A DNA stretch of 38,215 bases from Muribaculaceae bacterium (GCA_029061925.1 JAIDRE010000075.1:1-38215); one strand, 5' to 3'. Positions 27,928-36,061 are shown, counted from the stretch's first letter. Program-made: numbers and translations. The notes: generated by a model from the letters alone, not told the origin.

Positions 27928-28974
27928 ATGGCAAAATTAAACTTTGGCGGTGTTGAAGAAACCGTCGTTACCCGCGGAGAATTCCCGGTAGAAAAAGCTC
28001 GTGAAATACTCAAAGACGAGACAATCGCAGTTATTGGCTATGGCGTTCAAGGTCCCGGTCAAGGTCTCAACCTTCGTGACAACGGCTTCAACGTAATCGT
28101 TGGTCAGCGTCAAGGCAAAACCTTTGAAAAAGCTATTGCCGACGGTTGGAAACCCGGCGAAACTCTTTTCTCAATCGAAGAAGCTTGCGCTAAAGCAACA
28201 ATCATACTCTGCCTTCTTTCTGACGCAGCCGTAATCAGCGTTTGGCCTACTATCAAACCCCACCTCACCCAAGGCAAAGCCCTCTACTTCTCTCACGGTT
28301 TCGCAATCAACTGGAACGACCGCACTGGCGTTGTTCCCCCTAAAGATATTGACGTAATCATGGTTGCTCCTAAAGGTTCTGGTGCAACAGTTCGTTCACT
28401 CTTCCTCGAAGGTCGTGGCATCAACTCATCATTTGCCGTTTACCAAGACTACACCGGTCGTGCTCTCGAACGCACAATCGCCCTCGGCATCGGTATCGGT
28501 TCAGGCTACCTCTTTGAAACAACATTTGAACGCGAAGCAGTCAGCGACCTCACCGGCGAACGTGGCTCTCTCATGGGCGCAATCCAAGGTCTTCTCCTTG
28601 CCCAGTATGAAGTTCTCCGTGAAAACGGTCACACCCCCTCTGAAGCATTCAACGAAACCGTTGAAGAGCTCACCCAGTCACTCATGCCCCTCTTCGCTGC
28701 CAAAGGTATGGACTGGATGTATGCCAACTGCTCTACCACCGCTCAGCGCGGTGCCCTCGACTGGATGGGACCGTTCCACGATGCAATCAAACCCGTTGTT
28801 CAAAAACTTTATGCAAGCGTAAAATCAGGAGAAGAAGCTCAGCGTTCAATTGACTCCAACTCGGCTCCCGACTATCGCGACCGTCTCAACGAAGAACTCC
28901 GTCAGCTCCGCGAAAGCGAACTCTGGCGCACCGCCGTAACCGTTCGTCAACTCCGTCCCGAGAACAACAAATAA
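27928..28974 (+). CDS. ilvC: Ketol-acid reductoisomerase
   Basis: The protein has 348 residues. It performs the isomerisation and NAD(P)H reduction step of valine, leucine and isoleucine synthesis. The nucleotide-binding motif is IAVIGYGVQGPGQGLNLRDNG (GYGVQGPGQ at 37-45). VAPKGSGATVRSLF and the metal-binding block DLTGERGSLMGAIQGLL are present. The C-terminal knotted helical domain has a class I-like length. It lies next to argC rather than with other ilv or leu genes, and is closed by a strong terminator. Its codon use (frequent GTC, CTC and CGT) suggests high expression. Confidence 0.96.
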   Translation: MAKLNFGGVEETVVTRGEFPVEKAREILKDETIAVIGYGVQGPGQGLNLRDNGFNVIVGQRQGKTFEKAIADGWKPGETLFSIEEACAKATIILCLLSDAAVISVWPTIKPHLTQGKALYFSHGFAINWNDRTGVVPPKDIDVIMVAPKGSGATVRSLFLEGRGINSSFAVYQDYTGRALERTIALGIGIGSGYLFETTFEREAVSDLTGERGSLMGAIQGLLLAQYEVLRENGHTPSEAFNETVEELTQSLMPLFAAKGMDWMYANCSTTAQRGALDWMGPFHDAIKPVVQKLYASVKSGEEAQRSIDSNSAPDYRDRLNEELRQLRESELWRTAVTVRQLRPENNK

Positions 28975-29004
28975 AACAAGATTAAACAATCTGTTAATTA
29001 TCCC

Positions 29005-29043
29005 CGCGGGGTTATGTCATTCCGACATAACCCCGCGTTTTTT
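29005..29043 (+). terminator. Perfect 14-bp terminator after ilvC
   Basis: CGCGGGGTTATGTC (29005-29018) pairs with GACATAACCCCGCG (29024-29037) without a mismatch around a 5-nt loop, followed by a run of six T. It begins 30 bp after the ilvC stop and closes the argR-ilvC cluster. Confidence 0.95.
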
Positions 29044-29063
29044 ATTTTCTTCCAACCATCCCC

Positions 29064-29349
29064 TGTAGGGCTGCTCCCCTGAGCAGCCGCCCGACCACCA
29101 ACGGTTTGTAGGGTACGCACGGCTCGTGCGTCCACCCCTCGTGAGATGTTGTCTCGTACTTGATTTTGACAGGAGAACAGGAGAACGCTTTTGTAGGGCT
29201 GCTCCCCGGAGCAGCCGCCCGACCACCAACGGTTTGCAGGGCACGCACGGCTCGTGCGTCCACCCCTCGTGAGATGTTGTCTCGTACTTGATTTTGACAG
29301 GAGAACAGGAGAACGTTTTTGTAGGGCTGCTCCTCGGAGCAGCCGCCCC
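29064..29349. repeat. 128-bp tandem repeat, two full copies and a partial third
   Basis: Copies lie at 29064-29191 and 29192-29319 (4 substitutions, about 97% identical), with a third cut off after about 30 bp (29320-29349). Each unit begins TGTAGGGCTGCTCC. It carries two palindromes: GGCTGCTC/GAGCAGCC with a 4-nt loop, and ACGCACG-GCT-CGTGCGT. The hairpin loop differs in every copy (CCCT, CCCG and CTCG). Because 128 is not a multiple of three, reading frames through the array shift at each unit and do not encode a repeated protein. Confidence 0.9.
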
Positions 29350-29354
29350 GCTAC

Positions 29355-29463
29355 AACCGCGGTTGGTCGGAGACCAACAACCATGTTTAACCCCGCCATC
29401 GAGCCATGCTCGTTGGTGGGGAAACACGACGCCCCACCAATACACCATCGTCGGAGACCGATG
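29355..29463. repeat. Interspersed palindromic repeat, copy A
   Basis: The block contains AACCGCGGTT (29355-29364), then GTTGGTC-GGA-GACCAAC (29362-29378). Next comes a long hairpin CCCCGCCA...TGGTGGGG with an inner CGAGC/GCTCG stem (29391-29421). CATCG...CGATG around TCGGAGAC (29446-29463) ends the block. The segment 29381-29430 aligns with 30971-31019 (copy B). Confidence 0.75.
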
Positions 29464-29486
29464 AACTTACCCCAACGATGTATTAA

Positions 29487-29568
29487 CTTAATTCTGCATT
29501 ATGCATTATGTTATCGCCCTTGGCACTTTGCTTTGCAAAGAATTATGCATTTTGCATTATGAATTAAT
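29487..29568. repeat. AT-rich imperfect inverted repeat with TGCATTATG units
   Basis: The ends TTAATTC and GAATTAA are inverted. TGCATTATG occurs three times (29495-29503, 29502-29510 and 29553-29561), and a CTTTG-CTTTG-CAAAG hairpin is in the middle. It sits just before the -7 box at 29581. It resembles a small non-coding palindromic element. No ORF is present. Confidence 0.5.
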
Positions 29569-29580
29569 TGAATTTTTTTG

Positions 29581-29588
29581 TAACTTTG
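29581..29588 (+). promoter_or_regulatory. -7 box before the structured leader
   Basis: TAACTTTG matches TAnnTTTG exactly and is preceded by a run of seven T. No TTTG is at the usual -33 distance. Transcription would start near 29593, about 400 nt before the lipoprotein ATG. Confidence 0.6.
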
Positions 29589-29592
29589 CAGT

Positions 29593-29990
29593 CGCAGACT
29601 ATAATCTCAACCCGCGCTAGTAGGGTAAATTTTTAAATTTAAGCCTTAGATGGCTAAAAGGTAGGGACTGCAAGACATATTAGAAAGCGTTTATCCGCGC
29701 TGATTCTTGATATACAGAAATTCTCGCAAAATTTCATTGGAGTCAAGGGTTTAGCAACTGTAAATGCCCGTGGTAATGTAACATTATGCTATCGGTAAAA
29801 TGTCTCGTGAGAGATGTTACCGTTAGCTATGATTGCATATACTGGCGTGGGCTTCTGCAGTTGCCGTCCAACTCCAATAGGCAATGCGAGAAGCCTCTGT
29901 ATGAAGGACGGTAACCGATACAGATTCCCGCGCTTTTCATCTTTAAACCAATCAATGCCAACGAGGGGATGACCGCGGCAATAAATTTTA
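29593..29990 (+). ncRNA. Structured leader or small RNA of about 400 nt, family not recognised
   Basis: No ORF of note lies on this strand, but paired elements are dense. They include TAAATTT-TT-AAATTTA (29626-29641), GCC...GGC (29643-29654), GGGTTTA/TAAA-TG-CCC (29747-29769) and a 40-nt hairpin at 29788-29827 (GCTA, CGGTAA ... TTACCG, TAGC). Then come GGCTTCT/AGAAGCC enclosing GTTGCC/GGCAAT (29850-29895), directly abutting TCTGTAT/ATACAGA (29896-29924). The last two may be closed by GCGTG/CCCGCGC pairing (29845-29849 with about 29929-29933), giving a three-way junction. A -7 box precedes it, and no terminator separates it from the lipoprotein ATG, so a cis-acting leader is somewhat favoured over a free RNA. 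It lacks RNase P and tmRNA hallmarks. The Bacteroidales-1 RNA class is a candidate I cannot test. Confidence 0.45.
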
Positions 29991-29996
29991 TCACAA

Positions 29997-30827
29997 ATGG
30001 AAAAATTTCCTAAATTTTTTTGGATTGCCTTTGTGGCATTAACAATGACTTTCGTTTCATGTAACAATGAAAAAGATGAACCGGAACCTGTCAATCCGGA
30101 TGAGCCAACGACCTCTGATATTATTATTCCACAATCGTTCGGTAATTATTCAATTGAAGTGAACGATAAAGGGCAAGTTATAAAACTTAAGGATTCTGAG
30201 GATGGTTCGGAATATAATTTTGAGTATGGTAATTTCAGTCGGTCAAAAACCTTTAACGCCGTTATGAGATACCGCGATAAAGAAGATCCTGCTGAATGTA
30301 ACTATGATCTTTACATCCAACTTAATGAGTATGGCTATGCGACTTATACTGCTCTGTATGATAATGACGGTGACCATTATGACTCTTGGGAGTGTGAGTA
30401 CAATTCGGATGGTCAGCTAATCCAAATGAATGAATTAGGTGAGGAGTGTATTTATCAGTTTAAATATGTTGAAGGAAATATATCTGAAATTATTGAAAAA
30501 ATATATGATGAGGAACCTTCAATTACTGGAATGAAGTATACAAACTCAATGTTTAATCAACCAATACCTAATAAGTGTGGCGGTACGGTATTTTTTGAGG
30601 ATTTTGTTAATCTATCATATATTGACGAAATGGAAGTATTAAATTATGTAGGAATGCTTGGAAAAGGGACAAAGGATCTTCCTATGAGTATTTATTATGA
30701 CTATGATGAAGGGTATAGATTGATAATGGAATTTTATTGGGAACTTAATTCCGAACAATTTCCCATAAAATTTGGCTACTTTGATGATAATGGAAAACCT
30801 GAAGAAATTATTACCATTCGTTGGTAA
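29997..30827 (+). CDS. Putative lipoprotein, DUF4595-like
   Basis: The protein has 276 residues. The N terminus (MEKFPKFFWIAFVALTMTF, then VSC) is a lipoprotein signal with lipid-acceptor Cys22, followed by an acidic, Pro-rich spacer (NNEKDEPEPVNPDEPT). The mature part is rich in Tyr, Asp and Glu, with repeated strands such as YDLYIQLNEYGYATYTALYDNDG and YEC/YNSDGQLIQMNELGEE, like the Y-D-x-x-G-R/Q-L pattern of DUF4595 and similar Bacteroidales surface lipoproteins. Base use is clearly more AT-rich than its neighbours (GAT, AAT and TAT codons dominate), which suggests recent gain or fast drift. It is flanked by repeats, has a long structured leader, and is closed by its own terminator. The function is unknown. 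Confidence 0.75.
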   Translation: MEKFPKFFWIAFVALTMTFVSCNNEKDEPEPVNPDEPTTSDIIIPQSFGNYSIEVNDKGQVIKLKDSEDGSEYNFEYGNFSRSKTFNAVMRYRDKEDPAECNYDLYIQLNEYGYATYTALYDNDGDHYDSWECEYNSDGQLIQMNELGEECIYQFKYVEGNISEIIEKIYDEEPSITGMKYTNSMFNQPIPNKCGGTVFFEDFVNLSYIDEMEVLNYVGMLGKGTKDLPMSIYYDYDEGYRLIMEFYWELNSEQFPIKFGYFDDNGKPEEIITIRW

Positions 30828-30860
30828 AATACAGTCTTAATTTATTCTTAATACATACTA

Positions 30861-30897
30861 CTCAACCATGGCTTTTTATGCTATGGTTGAGTTTTTT
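30861..30897 (+). terminator. Terminator after the lipoprotein gene
   Basis: CTCAACCATGGC and GCTATGGTTGAG form a 12-bp stem with one G-T pair (30861-30891), followed by TTTTTT. It begins 33 bp after the stop. Confidence 0.9.
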
Positions 30898-30970
30898 ATA
30901 TAGAGGAATTGGCTACATTCTCTTTTAAAGAAATTACTGTCTAAGGTGTGTTTGACTCCAACAAACAGCC

Positions 30971-31053
30971 CCATTTAGCCCTGCCATCCAGCCGATAAGG
31001 CTCGTTGGTAGGGTACACGAAACCCTCCGCCCCCTCTTCATCTCCGATGAAGA
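30971..31053. repeat. Interspersed palindromic repeat, copy B
   Basis: A hairpin CCCTGCCA...TGGTAGGG with an inner GCC/GGC stem (30979-31013) aligns with copy A at 29381-29430. Downstream is TCTTCATC-TCC-GATGAAGA (31035-31053), whose complement carries the same TCGGAGA core as the copy A palindromes. Copies A and B bracket the leader and lipoprotein gene. Confidence 0.75.
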
Positions 31054-31118
31054 ACGCACCCACCCTAAATTCGAGCTTACTCCAGTTTATTCTTGATAAA
31101 TCTCGATTATTCGAGCCC

Positions 31119-31163
31119 CCTTAAACTCCCTAAAGTCCTTAGAGACCTTAAAGTCCTTACCCC
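31119..31163. repeat. 9-bp minisatellite, five units
   Basis: Five consecutive 9-mers fit the consensus CCTTAAAGT: CCTTAAACT, CCCTAAAGT, CCTTAGAGA, CCTTAAAGT and CCTTACCCC. The period equals three codons, so an ORF across it reads repeated LK/L-P-like triplets, but nothing suggests it is translated. The rest of 31054-31266 shows no gene. Confidence 0.75.
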
Positions 31164-31266
31164 GTCGCAAACGTTAAAAATTCCAAATAAAATCCTCAAA
31201 ACCATCATTGTTATGTTAAATAATCCTTACACATCGCTCTATCCAACCCCAAAAACCGATTATGCG

Positions 31267-31297
31267 TTGGTATTACAATAAATAATGACTATCTTTG
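31267..31297 (+). promoter_or_regulatory. rimP-nusA-infB operon promoter
   Basis: TTGG at 31267-31270, a 19-bp spacer and TATCTTTG at 31290-31297 fit the consensus (one mismatch in the -33 box). The transcript would have a leader of about 80 nt before the rimP ATG at 31384. Confidence 0.7.
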
Positions 31298-31309
31298 CAT
31301 TGCAAACTT

Positions 31310-31363
31310 GGAGGAGGCTGTGGCTTCCTCCATTTTGTTGTAGTACATCTCGGGGCTTGCCCC
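31310..31363 (+). promoter_or_regulatory. Two hairpins in the rimP 5' leader
   Basis: GGAGGAGGC and GCTTCCTCC pair over 9 bp (one G-T) around TGTG (31310-31331). GGGG/CCCC closes a CTTG loop at 31352-31363. Neither has a T tract. They lie in the leader of an operon for ribosome maturation and transcription factors, so a regulatory role is possible but unproved. Confidence 0.45.
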
Positions 31364-31383
31364 ATTCCAAAAGCTTTACAAAA

Positions 31384-31851
31384 ATGATTGATAAAGACAA
31401 ACTTCGCCTGACCGTTGAAAAAGCAATCGAAGGTACCGACATATTCCTTGTTGACCTGAAAGTGTCACCCGACAACAACATCGTTGTCGAAATCGACTCT
31501 AAAAACGGTCTCGACATTGACACCTGCGCCGACCTGACCCGCAAAATCGAAGCTGAATTTGACCGCGACGCCGAAGACTACGAACTCGAAGTCGGCTCAG
31601 CCGGACTCACCTCACCCTTCAAAGTCAAAGCCCAATATGAAAAGAATCTGGGCAACGACGTTGAAGTTGTCAGCCGCGACGGACGCAAATTTGACGGCAA
31701 ACTTGTCAACGTAACCGACAACGACTTCACCGTCGAGGTGCTCAAGAAAATCAAAGAACCCGGTCAAAAACGCCCCGTGATGACCGCCGTTCCCGAAACC
31801 CTCACATTTGACCAGGCTAAAACCGTCAAATATCTCATTAAATTTAAATAA
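31384..31851 (+). CDS. rimP: Ribosome maturation factor RimP
   Basis: I chose the ATG at 31384 (MIDKDKLRLTVEKAIEG), giving 155 residues, the usual length. The longer frame to 31285 starts inside the promoter and adds non-conserved residues. The family core is present: IEGTDIFLVDLKVSPDNNIVVEIDSKNGLDIDTCADLTRKIEAEFD, then the marker YELEVGSAGLTSPF, close to the standard LEVSSPGL-R-L, and an Sm-like C-terminal domain (GRKFDGKLVNVTDNDFTVEV). RimP is needed for 30S subunit maturation. nusA and infB follow in the conserved order, with 35 bp to nusA. Confidence 0.95.
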   Translation: MIDKDKLRLTVEKAIEGTDIFLVDLKVSPDNNIVVEIDSKNGLDIDTCADLTRKIEAEFDRDAEDYELEVGSAGLTSPFKVKAQYEKNLGNDVEVVSRDGRKFDGKLVNVTDNDFTVEVLKKIKEPGQKRPVMTAVPETLTFDQAKTVKYLIKFK

Positions 31852-31886
31852 TCACAGAATATAAAAATATAATCCCTAAAATAAAA

Positions 31887-33146
31887 ATGGCTAAAAAAGA
31901 GGAAGCTCCTAACATGGTAGAACGCTTTGCCGAGTTCAAAGAATTAAAAAACATCGACAAAGCTACAATGATCAGCGTGCTTGAAGAATCATTCCGCAAC
32001 GTACTTGCTAAAATGTTTGGCACCGATCAAAACTTCGACGTAATCATGAACCCCGACAAAGGTGATGTTCAGATTTTCCAGAACCTCACCGTTGTTCCCG
32101 ACGGTCAGGTCGAAGACCCAAACCAGCAGATAAGCCTTACCGATGCTCGTGCCGACAACGATCCCGACGTCGAGATCGGCGAAGACCACACCAAAGAAAT
32201 CATCTTTGCAAACTTTGGTCGTCGCGCAATCCTCAACCTTCGTCAAACCCTCCAGTCAAAAATTCTTGACCTTCAGAAAGAAGCTATCTACGCCAAATTC
32301 AAAGAACTTGAAGGCGAACTCGTTTCGGGTGAAGTTTACCAGACTTGGTCAAAAGAAACCCTTTTGCTTGACGACGATAAAAACGAACTCCTCCTCCCAA
32401 AAAGCGAATCAATCCCCGGCGACTTCTTCCGCAAAGGCGAAACTATCCGCGCGGTAATCGCCAACGTTGATAATAAAAACAATAACCCCAAAATCACCGT
32501 TTCACGTACAAACGAAGCATTCCTTCGCCGTTTATTTGAACTCGAAGTTCCCGAAATCCACGACGGATTGATCAACATCCGTGCCGTTGCCCGCATCCCG
32601 GGCGAACGTGCCAAAATCGCCGTTGAAAGTTATGACGACCGCATCGACCCCGTTGGTGCTTGTGTAGGCGTCAAAGGTTCTCGTATCCACGGAATCGTTC
32701 GCGAGCTCCACAACGAAAACATCGACGTTATAAACTATACAGCCAACCCATCTCTCTTCATTCAGCGTGCCCTCTCACCCGCCAAAGTTTCTTCAATCCG
32801 CATCGATGAAGAAAACAAAAAAGCCGAGGTATTCCTTCGTCCCGAAGAAGTTTCTCTCGCTATCGGTAAAGGCGGCTTGAACATCAAACTCGCTTCAATG
32901 TTGACCGGTTATGTAATCGATGTTTACCGCGATGCCGAAGACCAGTTTGAAGAAGACGATATCTATCTCGACGAGTTCAAAGACGAAATCGAAGAATGGG
33001 TTATCTCAGCCCTCAAAGATGCCGGCTTTGTCACCGCTAAAGAAGTGCTCTCAGCTTCTCGCGAACAGCTCATCGAAAAAGCCGACCTCGAAGAAGAAAC
33101 CGTTGATTCTGTACTCTCTATCCTCAAAGCCGAATTTGAAGACTAA
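31887..33146 (+). CDS. nusA: Transcription termination/antitermination factor NusA
   Basis: The protein has 419 residues. The N-terminal RNA-polymerase-binding domain ends near residue 125, followed by an S1 domain ([19 protein letters not shown]). Two KH domains follow, with the markers [19 protein letters not shown] and [20 protein letters not shown] short C-terminal helical part ([27 protein letters not shown]) resembles one helix-hairpin-helix unit, not the two acidic repeats of E. coli NusA. It controls pausing, termination and antitermination. It is 62 bp before infB in the rimP-nusA-infB operon. Confidence 0.96.
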   Translation: MAKKEEAPNMVERFAEFKELKNIDKATMISVLEESFRNVLAKMFGTDQNFDVIMNPDKGDVQIFQNLTVVPDGQVEDPNQQISLTDARADNDPDVEIGEDHTKEIIFANFGRRAILNLRQTLQSKILDLQKEAIYAKFKELEGELVSGEVYQTWSKETLLLDDDKNELLLPKSESIPGDFFRKGETIRAVIANVDNKNNNPKITVSRTNEAFLRRLFELEVPEIHDGLINIRAVARIPGERAKIAVESYDDRIDPVGACVGVKGSRIHGIVRELHNENIDVINYTANPSLFIQRALSPAKVSSIRIDEENKKAEVFLRPEEVSLAIGKGGLNIKLASMLTGYVIDVYRDAEDQFEEDDIYLDEFKDEIEEWVISALKDAGFVTAKEVLSASREQLIEKADLEEETVDSVLSILKAEFED

Positions 33147-33208
33147 TCCTCGCGGCTTACTACACCTCTTTTTTACGACAAACAAAAGACTTTACGCAAC
33201 ACAGATAC

Positions 33209-36061
33209 ATGACGAAAACTAAAATTAGCAAAGTAGCAAAAGAACTTAACGTGTCAATGTCAACCGTTATCGACTTCTTGCATACCCAAAATATATCTGT
33301 CGATGATAACCCCAATGCCCGCATTGAGGAAGACGTCGTTGATATCCTCAGAAAAAAATTCAAGACCGACCAAGCGATTAAACAAAATGCGGCTCAGGTC
33401 GCTTCTGAACGTAAGACCCAAAAAAACGAGTCCAAGCCTCAGCCGGCACCCGAACCAGCTGAAATCAAACCAGCAGTCGAACCGATTAACACCCCAAAAG
33501 TTATCGGTCATATTGATCTTGACAAAAAAGGAAATCCTGTTGCCAAAAAGCCTGAACCCAAACCCGAACCCAAACCCGAGGCTAAACCTCAGCCCAAACC
33601 AGCTCCGGCACCAACTCCCAAACCAAAACCCGAGCCTAAGCCCGAGCCAAAACCTGAGAAAAGACCAGAGCCCAAACCTCAGCCCAAGCCTGAGGCTAAA
33701 CCCGCTGATAAAAAAACTCAGCCCAAGCCCCAGAATGCTCACCAAAGCAAGCCCGAGCCCAAGCCCGAACCTAAAAAAGAGACTGAAGAAATCTTCACTC
33801 TCAAATCTGAAACCAAAGCCGGTCCTTCTTTGAACATTGTCGGCAAAATCGACCTTGACTCGCTCAACCAATCGACCCGCCCCAAAAAGAAATCAAAAGA
33901 GGAGCGCCGCAACGAACGCAACGCCAAATCAGGCGATGGTCAAGGTTCAGGCGACCGCAAAAAACGCAAACGCATCGGTGGCAAAGAAAAAGTTGATATC
34001 GAAAAAACCGCTGCTCAAAACGACGACAAAAATAAAGGTGGTCGCAACCAGAACAATGGTGGTAATCAAAACAATAACAACGGTGGTGGCAAACGTCGCG
34101 ACGAACGCCGCAACGAAAAAAAGGGTCAGCCTAAACGTCCCGTCCATACCGAAGTCAGCGAAGAAGACGTACAGCGTCAGGTTAAAGAAACCCTCGCCCG
34201 CTTGACCGCCAAAGACAAAGGTCTCAAGAAAGGCGCAAAATGGCGTAAGGAAAAACGCGAAATGAACGCCAACCGCGAGCGTGAAGTTGCCGAACAAGAA
34301 GCAGCTGAAAGCAAAATCCTCAAGCTGACCGAATTCGTAACCGCCAACGACCTTGCTTCAATGATGGACGTTCCCATCAACCAGGTCATCGCAACATGTA
34401 TGAACATCGGCGTAATGGTATCTATCAACCAGAGACTTGACGCCGAAACAATCAATATTGTAGCCGAAGAATTTGGATTTGAAACCGAATACGTATCAGC
34501 CGAGGTTAGCGAAGCTATCCACAACGAAGAAGACTCTGAAGAAGACCTCGTCCCCCGTCCACCGATCGTAACCGTCATGGGTCACGTCGATCACGGTAAA
34601 ACATCGCTCCTCGACTATATCCGTAATGCCAACGTAATCGCCGGTGAAGCCGGTGGTATCACCCAGCACATCGGTGCTTACCACGTAACCCTCGCCGACG
34701 GTCGCCACATTACATTCCTCGACACCCCCGGTCACGAAGCCTTCACCGCTATGCGTGCCCGCGGTGCCAAAGTAACCGACTTGTGTATCATCATCGTTGC
34801 AGCCGACGACAACGTCATGCCCCAGACCGTCGAAGCCATCAACCACGCTTCGGCAGCCGGCGTGCCTATCGTCTTTGCAATCAACAAAATTGATAAACCC
34901 CACGCCAATCCCGACAAAATCAAGGAAGAACTTTCTGCAATGAACTACCTTGTTGAAGAGTGGGGTGGTAAATACCAGTCTCAAGACATCTCTGCCAAAA
35001 AAGGTATCGGTGTTGACGAGCTTATGGAAAAGGTTCTCCTCGAAGCCGAAATGCTCGACCTCAAGGCTAACCCCAACCGCAACGCAACCGGCTCAATCAT
35101 CGAATCAAGCCTTGACAAAGGTCGTGGTTACATCGCCACTGTCCTCGTTCAGAACGGTACACTCCGTGTTGGTGACACGATCCTTGCCGGAACTCACTAT
35201 GGTAAGATTCGCGCAATGTTCAACGAGCGTAACCAGCGCATCAAGGAAGCCGGACCTGCCGAACCTGCATTGATTCTTGGTCTCAACGGTGCTCCGACTG
35301 CCGGTGACACATTCAACGTTATGGACACCGAACAAGAAGCTCGCGAAATCGCAACTAAACGCGAACAGCTCCAGCGCGAACTCGGTCTCCGCACCAAAAA
35401 AATGCTCACCCTCGAAGACATCGGTCGCCGTCGTGCAATCGGCAACTTCAAAGAACTTAACATCATCGTTAAAGGTGACGTTGACGGTTCAATCGAAGCA
35501 TTGTCTGACTCACTCATCAAACTCTCAACTGAAGAAATCCAAGTCAACGTACTCCACAAGGCTGTCGGCGAAATCTCAGAGAGCGATGTTACCCTCGCTG
35601 CCGCTTCCGATGCAATCATCATCGGTTTCCAGGTGCGCCCCTCTCAGGCTGCCCGCCGCGAAGCCGAACGCGAAGGCGTCGAAATCCGACTCTACTCTGT
35701 CATCTATCAAGCAATTGAAGAAGTCAAAGACGCAATGTCGGGTATGCTCGCTCCCGAAATCAAAGAAGAAGTCATCGGTTCTGCCGAAGTCCTCGAAACA
35801 TACCACATCTCTAAAGTCGGCACCATTGCCGGTGCAATCGTCCGCGAGGGCAAAATCAAACGTAGTTGCAAAGTGCGCTTGATTCGCGAAGGTATCGTTC
35901 GCTACACCGGCGACCTCGGCTCGCTCAAACGCTTCAAAGACGACGTCAAAGAAGTCCTCTCGGGCTATGACTGCGGTCTCTCGATTGCCGGATACAACGA
36001 CCTCAAAGTCGGCGACATTATCGAAGGCTTTGAAGAAGTCGAAGTTAACCGTCAGCTTTAA
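33209..36061 (+). CDS. infB: Translation initiation factor IF-2
   Basis: The protein has 950 residues. Residues 1-50 form an IF2N-type domain ([20 protein letters not shown]). Residues 114-190 are a low-complexity linker of P-K-P-E/Q units, and a basic Asn/Gly/Arg-rich linker runs to about 300. A second IF2N domain ([25 protein letters not shown]) precedes the GTPase domain: G1 GHVDHGKT at 458-465, DTPGHEAF and NKIDKP. The C-terminal domains, which bind the initiator tRNA formyl-Met end, show [22 protein letters not shown] and YDCGLSI. IF-2 delivers fMet-tRNA to the 30S subunit. The long linker lengthens the protein beyond typical sizes. Confidence 0.97.
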   Translation: MTKTKISKVAKELNVSMSTVIDFLHTQNISVDDNPNARIEEDVVDILRKKFKTDQAIKQNAAQVASERKTQKNESKPQPAPEPAEIKPAVEPINTPKVIGHIDLDKKGNPVAKKPEPKPEPKPEAKPQPKPAPAPTPKPKPEPKPEPKPEKRPEPKPQPKPEAKPADKKTQPKPQNAHQSKPEPKPEPKKETEEIFTLKSETKAGPSLNIVGKIDLDSLNQSTRPKKKSKEERRNERNAKSGDGQGSGDRKKRKRIGGKEKVDIEKTAAQNDDKNKGGRNQNNGGNQNNNNGGGKRRDERRNEKKGQPKRPVHTEVSEEDVQRQVKETLARLTAKDKGLKKGAKWRKEKREMNANREREVAEQEAAESKILKLTEFVTANDLASMMDVPINQVIATCMNIGVMVSINQRLDAETINIVAEEFGFETEYVSAEVSEAIHNEEDSEEDLVPRPPIVTVMGHVDHGKTSLLDYIRNANVIAGEAGGITQHIGAYHVTLADGRHITFLDTPGHEAFTAMRARGAKVTDLCIIIVAADDNVMPQTVEAINHASAAGVPIVFAINKIDKPHANPDKIKEELSAMNYLVEEWGGKYQSQDISAKKGIGVDELMEKVLLEAEMLDLKANPNRNATGSIIESSLDKGRGYIATVLVQNGTLRVGDTILAGTHYGKIRAMFNERNQRIKEAGPAEPALILGLNGAPTAGDTFNVMDTEQEAREIATKREQLQRELGLRTKKMLTLEDIGRRRAIGNFKELNIIVKGDVDGSIEALSDSLIKLSTEEIQVNVLHKAVGEISESDVTLAAASDAIIIGFQVRPSQAARREAEREGVEIRLYSVIYQAIEEVKDAMSGMLAPEIKEEVIGSAEVLETYHISKVGTIAGAIVREGKIKRSCKVRLIREGIVRYTGDLGSLKRFKDDVKEVLSGYDCGLSIAGYNDLKVGDIIEGFEEVEVNRQL

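Noticed and set aside
29064..29349. CRISPR array
   Set aside because: Units are 128 bp with nearly identical full length and no unique spacers; no cas genes are present.
29017..29448. Long minus-strand frames across the 128-bp repeat
   Set aside because: They only reflect the GC-rich repeat lacking stops. The unit length of 128 is not divisible by three, so the frame changes at each copy, and no family features are seen.
29593..29990. RNase P RNA, tmRNA or group I/II intron
   Set aside because: I looked for the conserved P4 core of RNase P, a tRNA-like end and tag frame of tmRNA, and the intron core motifs, and found none convincing. A lone ACAGAAA is not enough.
29789..30094. Minus-strand frame of 101 codons opposite the structured leader and lipoprotein start
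   Set aside because: It overlaps the lipoprotein signal peptide and strong RNA hairpins, and has no recognised features or promoter.
31307..31320. GGAGGAGG as a Shine-Dalgarno site for rimP
   Set aside because: It lies more than 60 nt before the ATG, is paired in a hairpin, and this group of bacteria seldom uses such sites.
31285..31383. Longer rimP start adding 33 residues
   Set aside because: It begins inside the -7 box and encodes a non-conserved Trp/Cys-rich stretch through the leader hairpins.
33260..33871. Minus-strand frame of 203 codons opposite the infB linker
   Set aside because: It is a mirror of the low-complexity P-K-P-E repeat (reads as Leu/Gly/Phe-rich) inside a certain gene.
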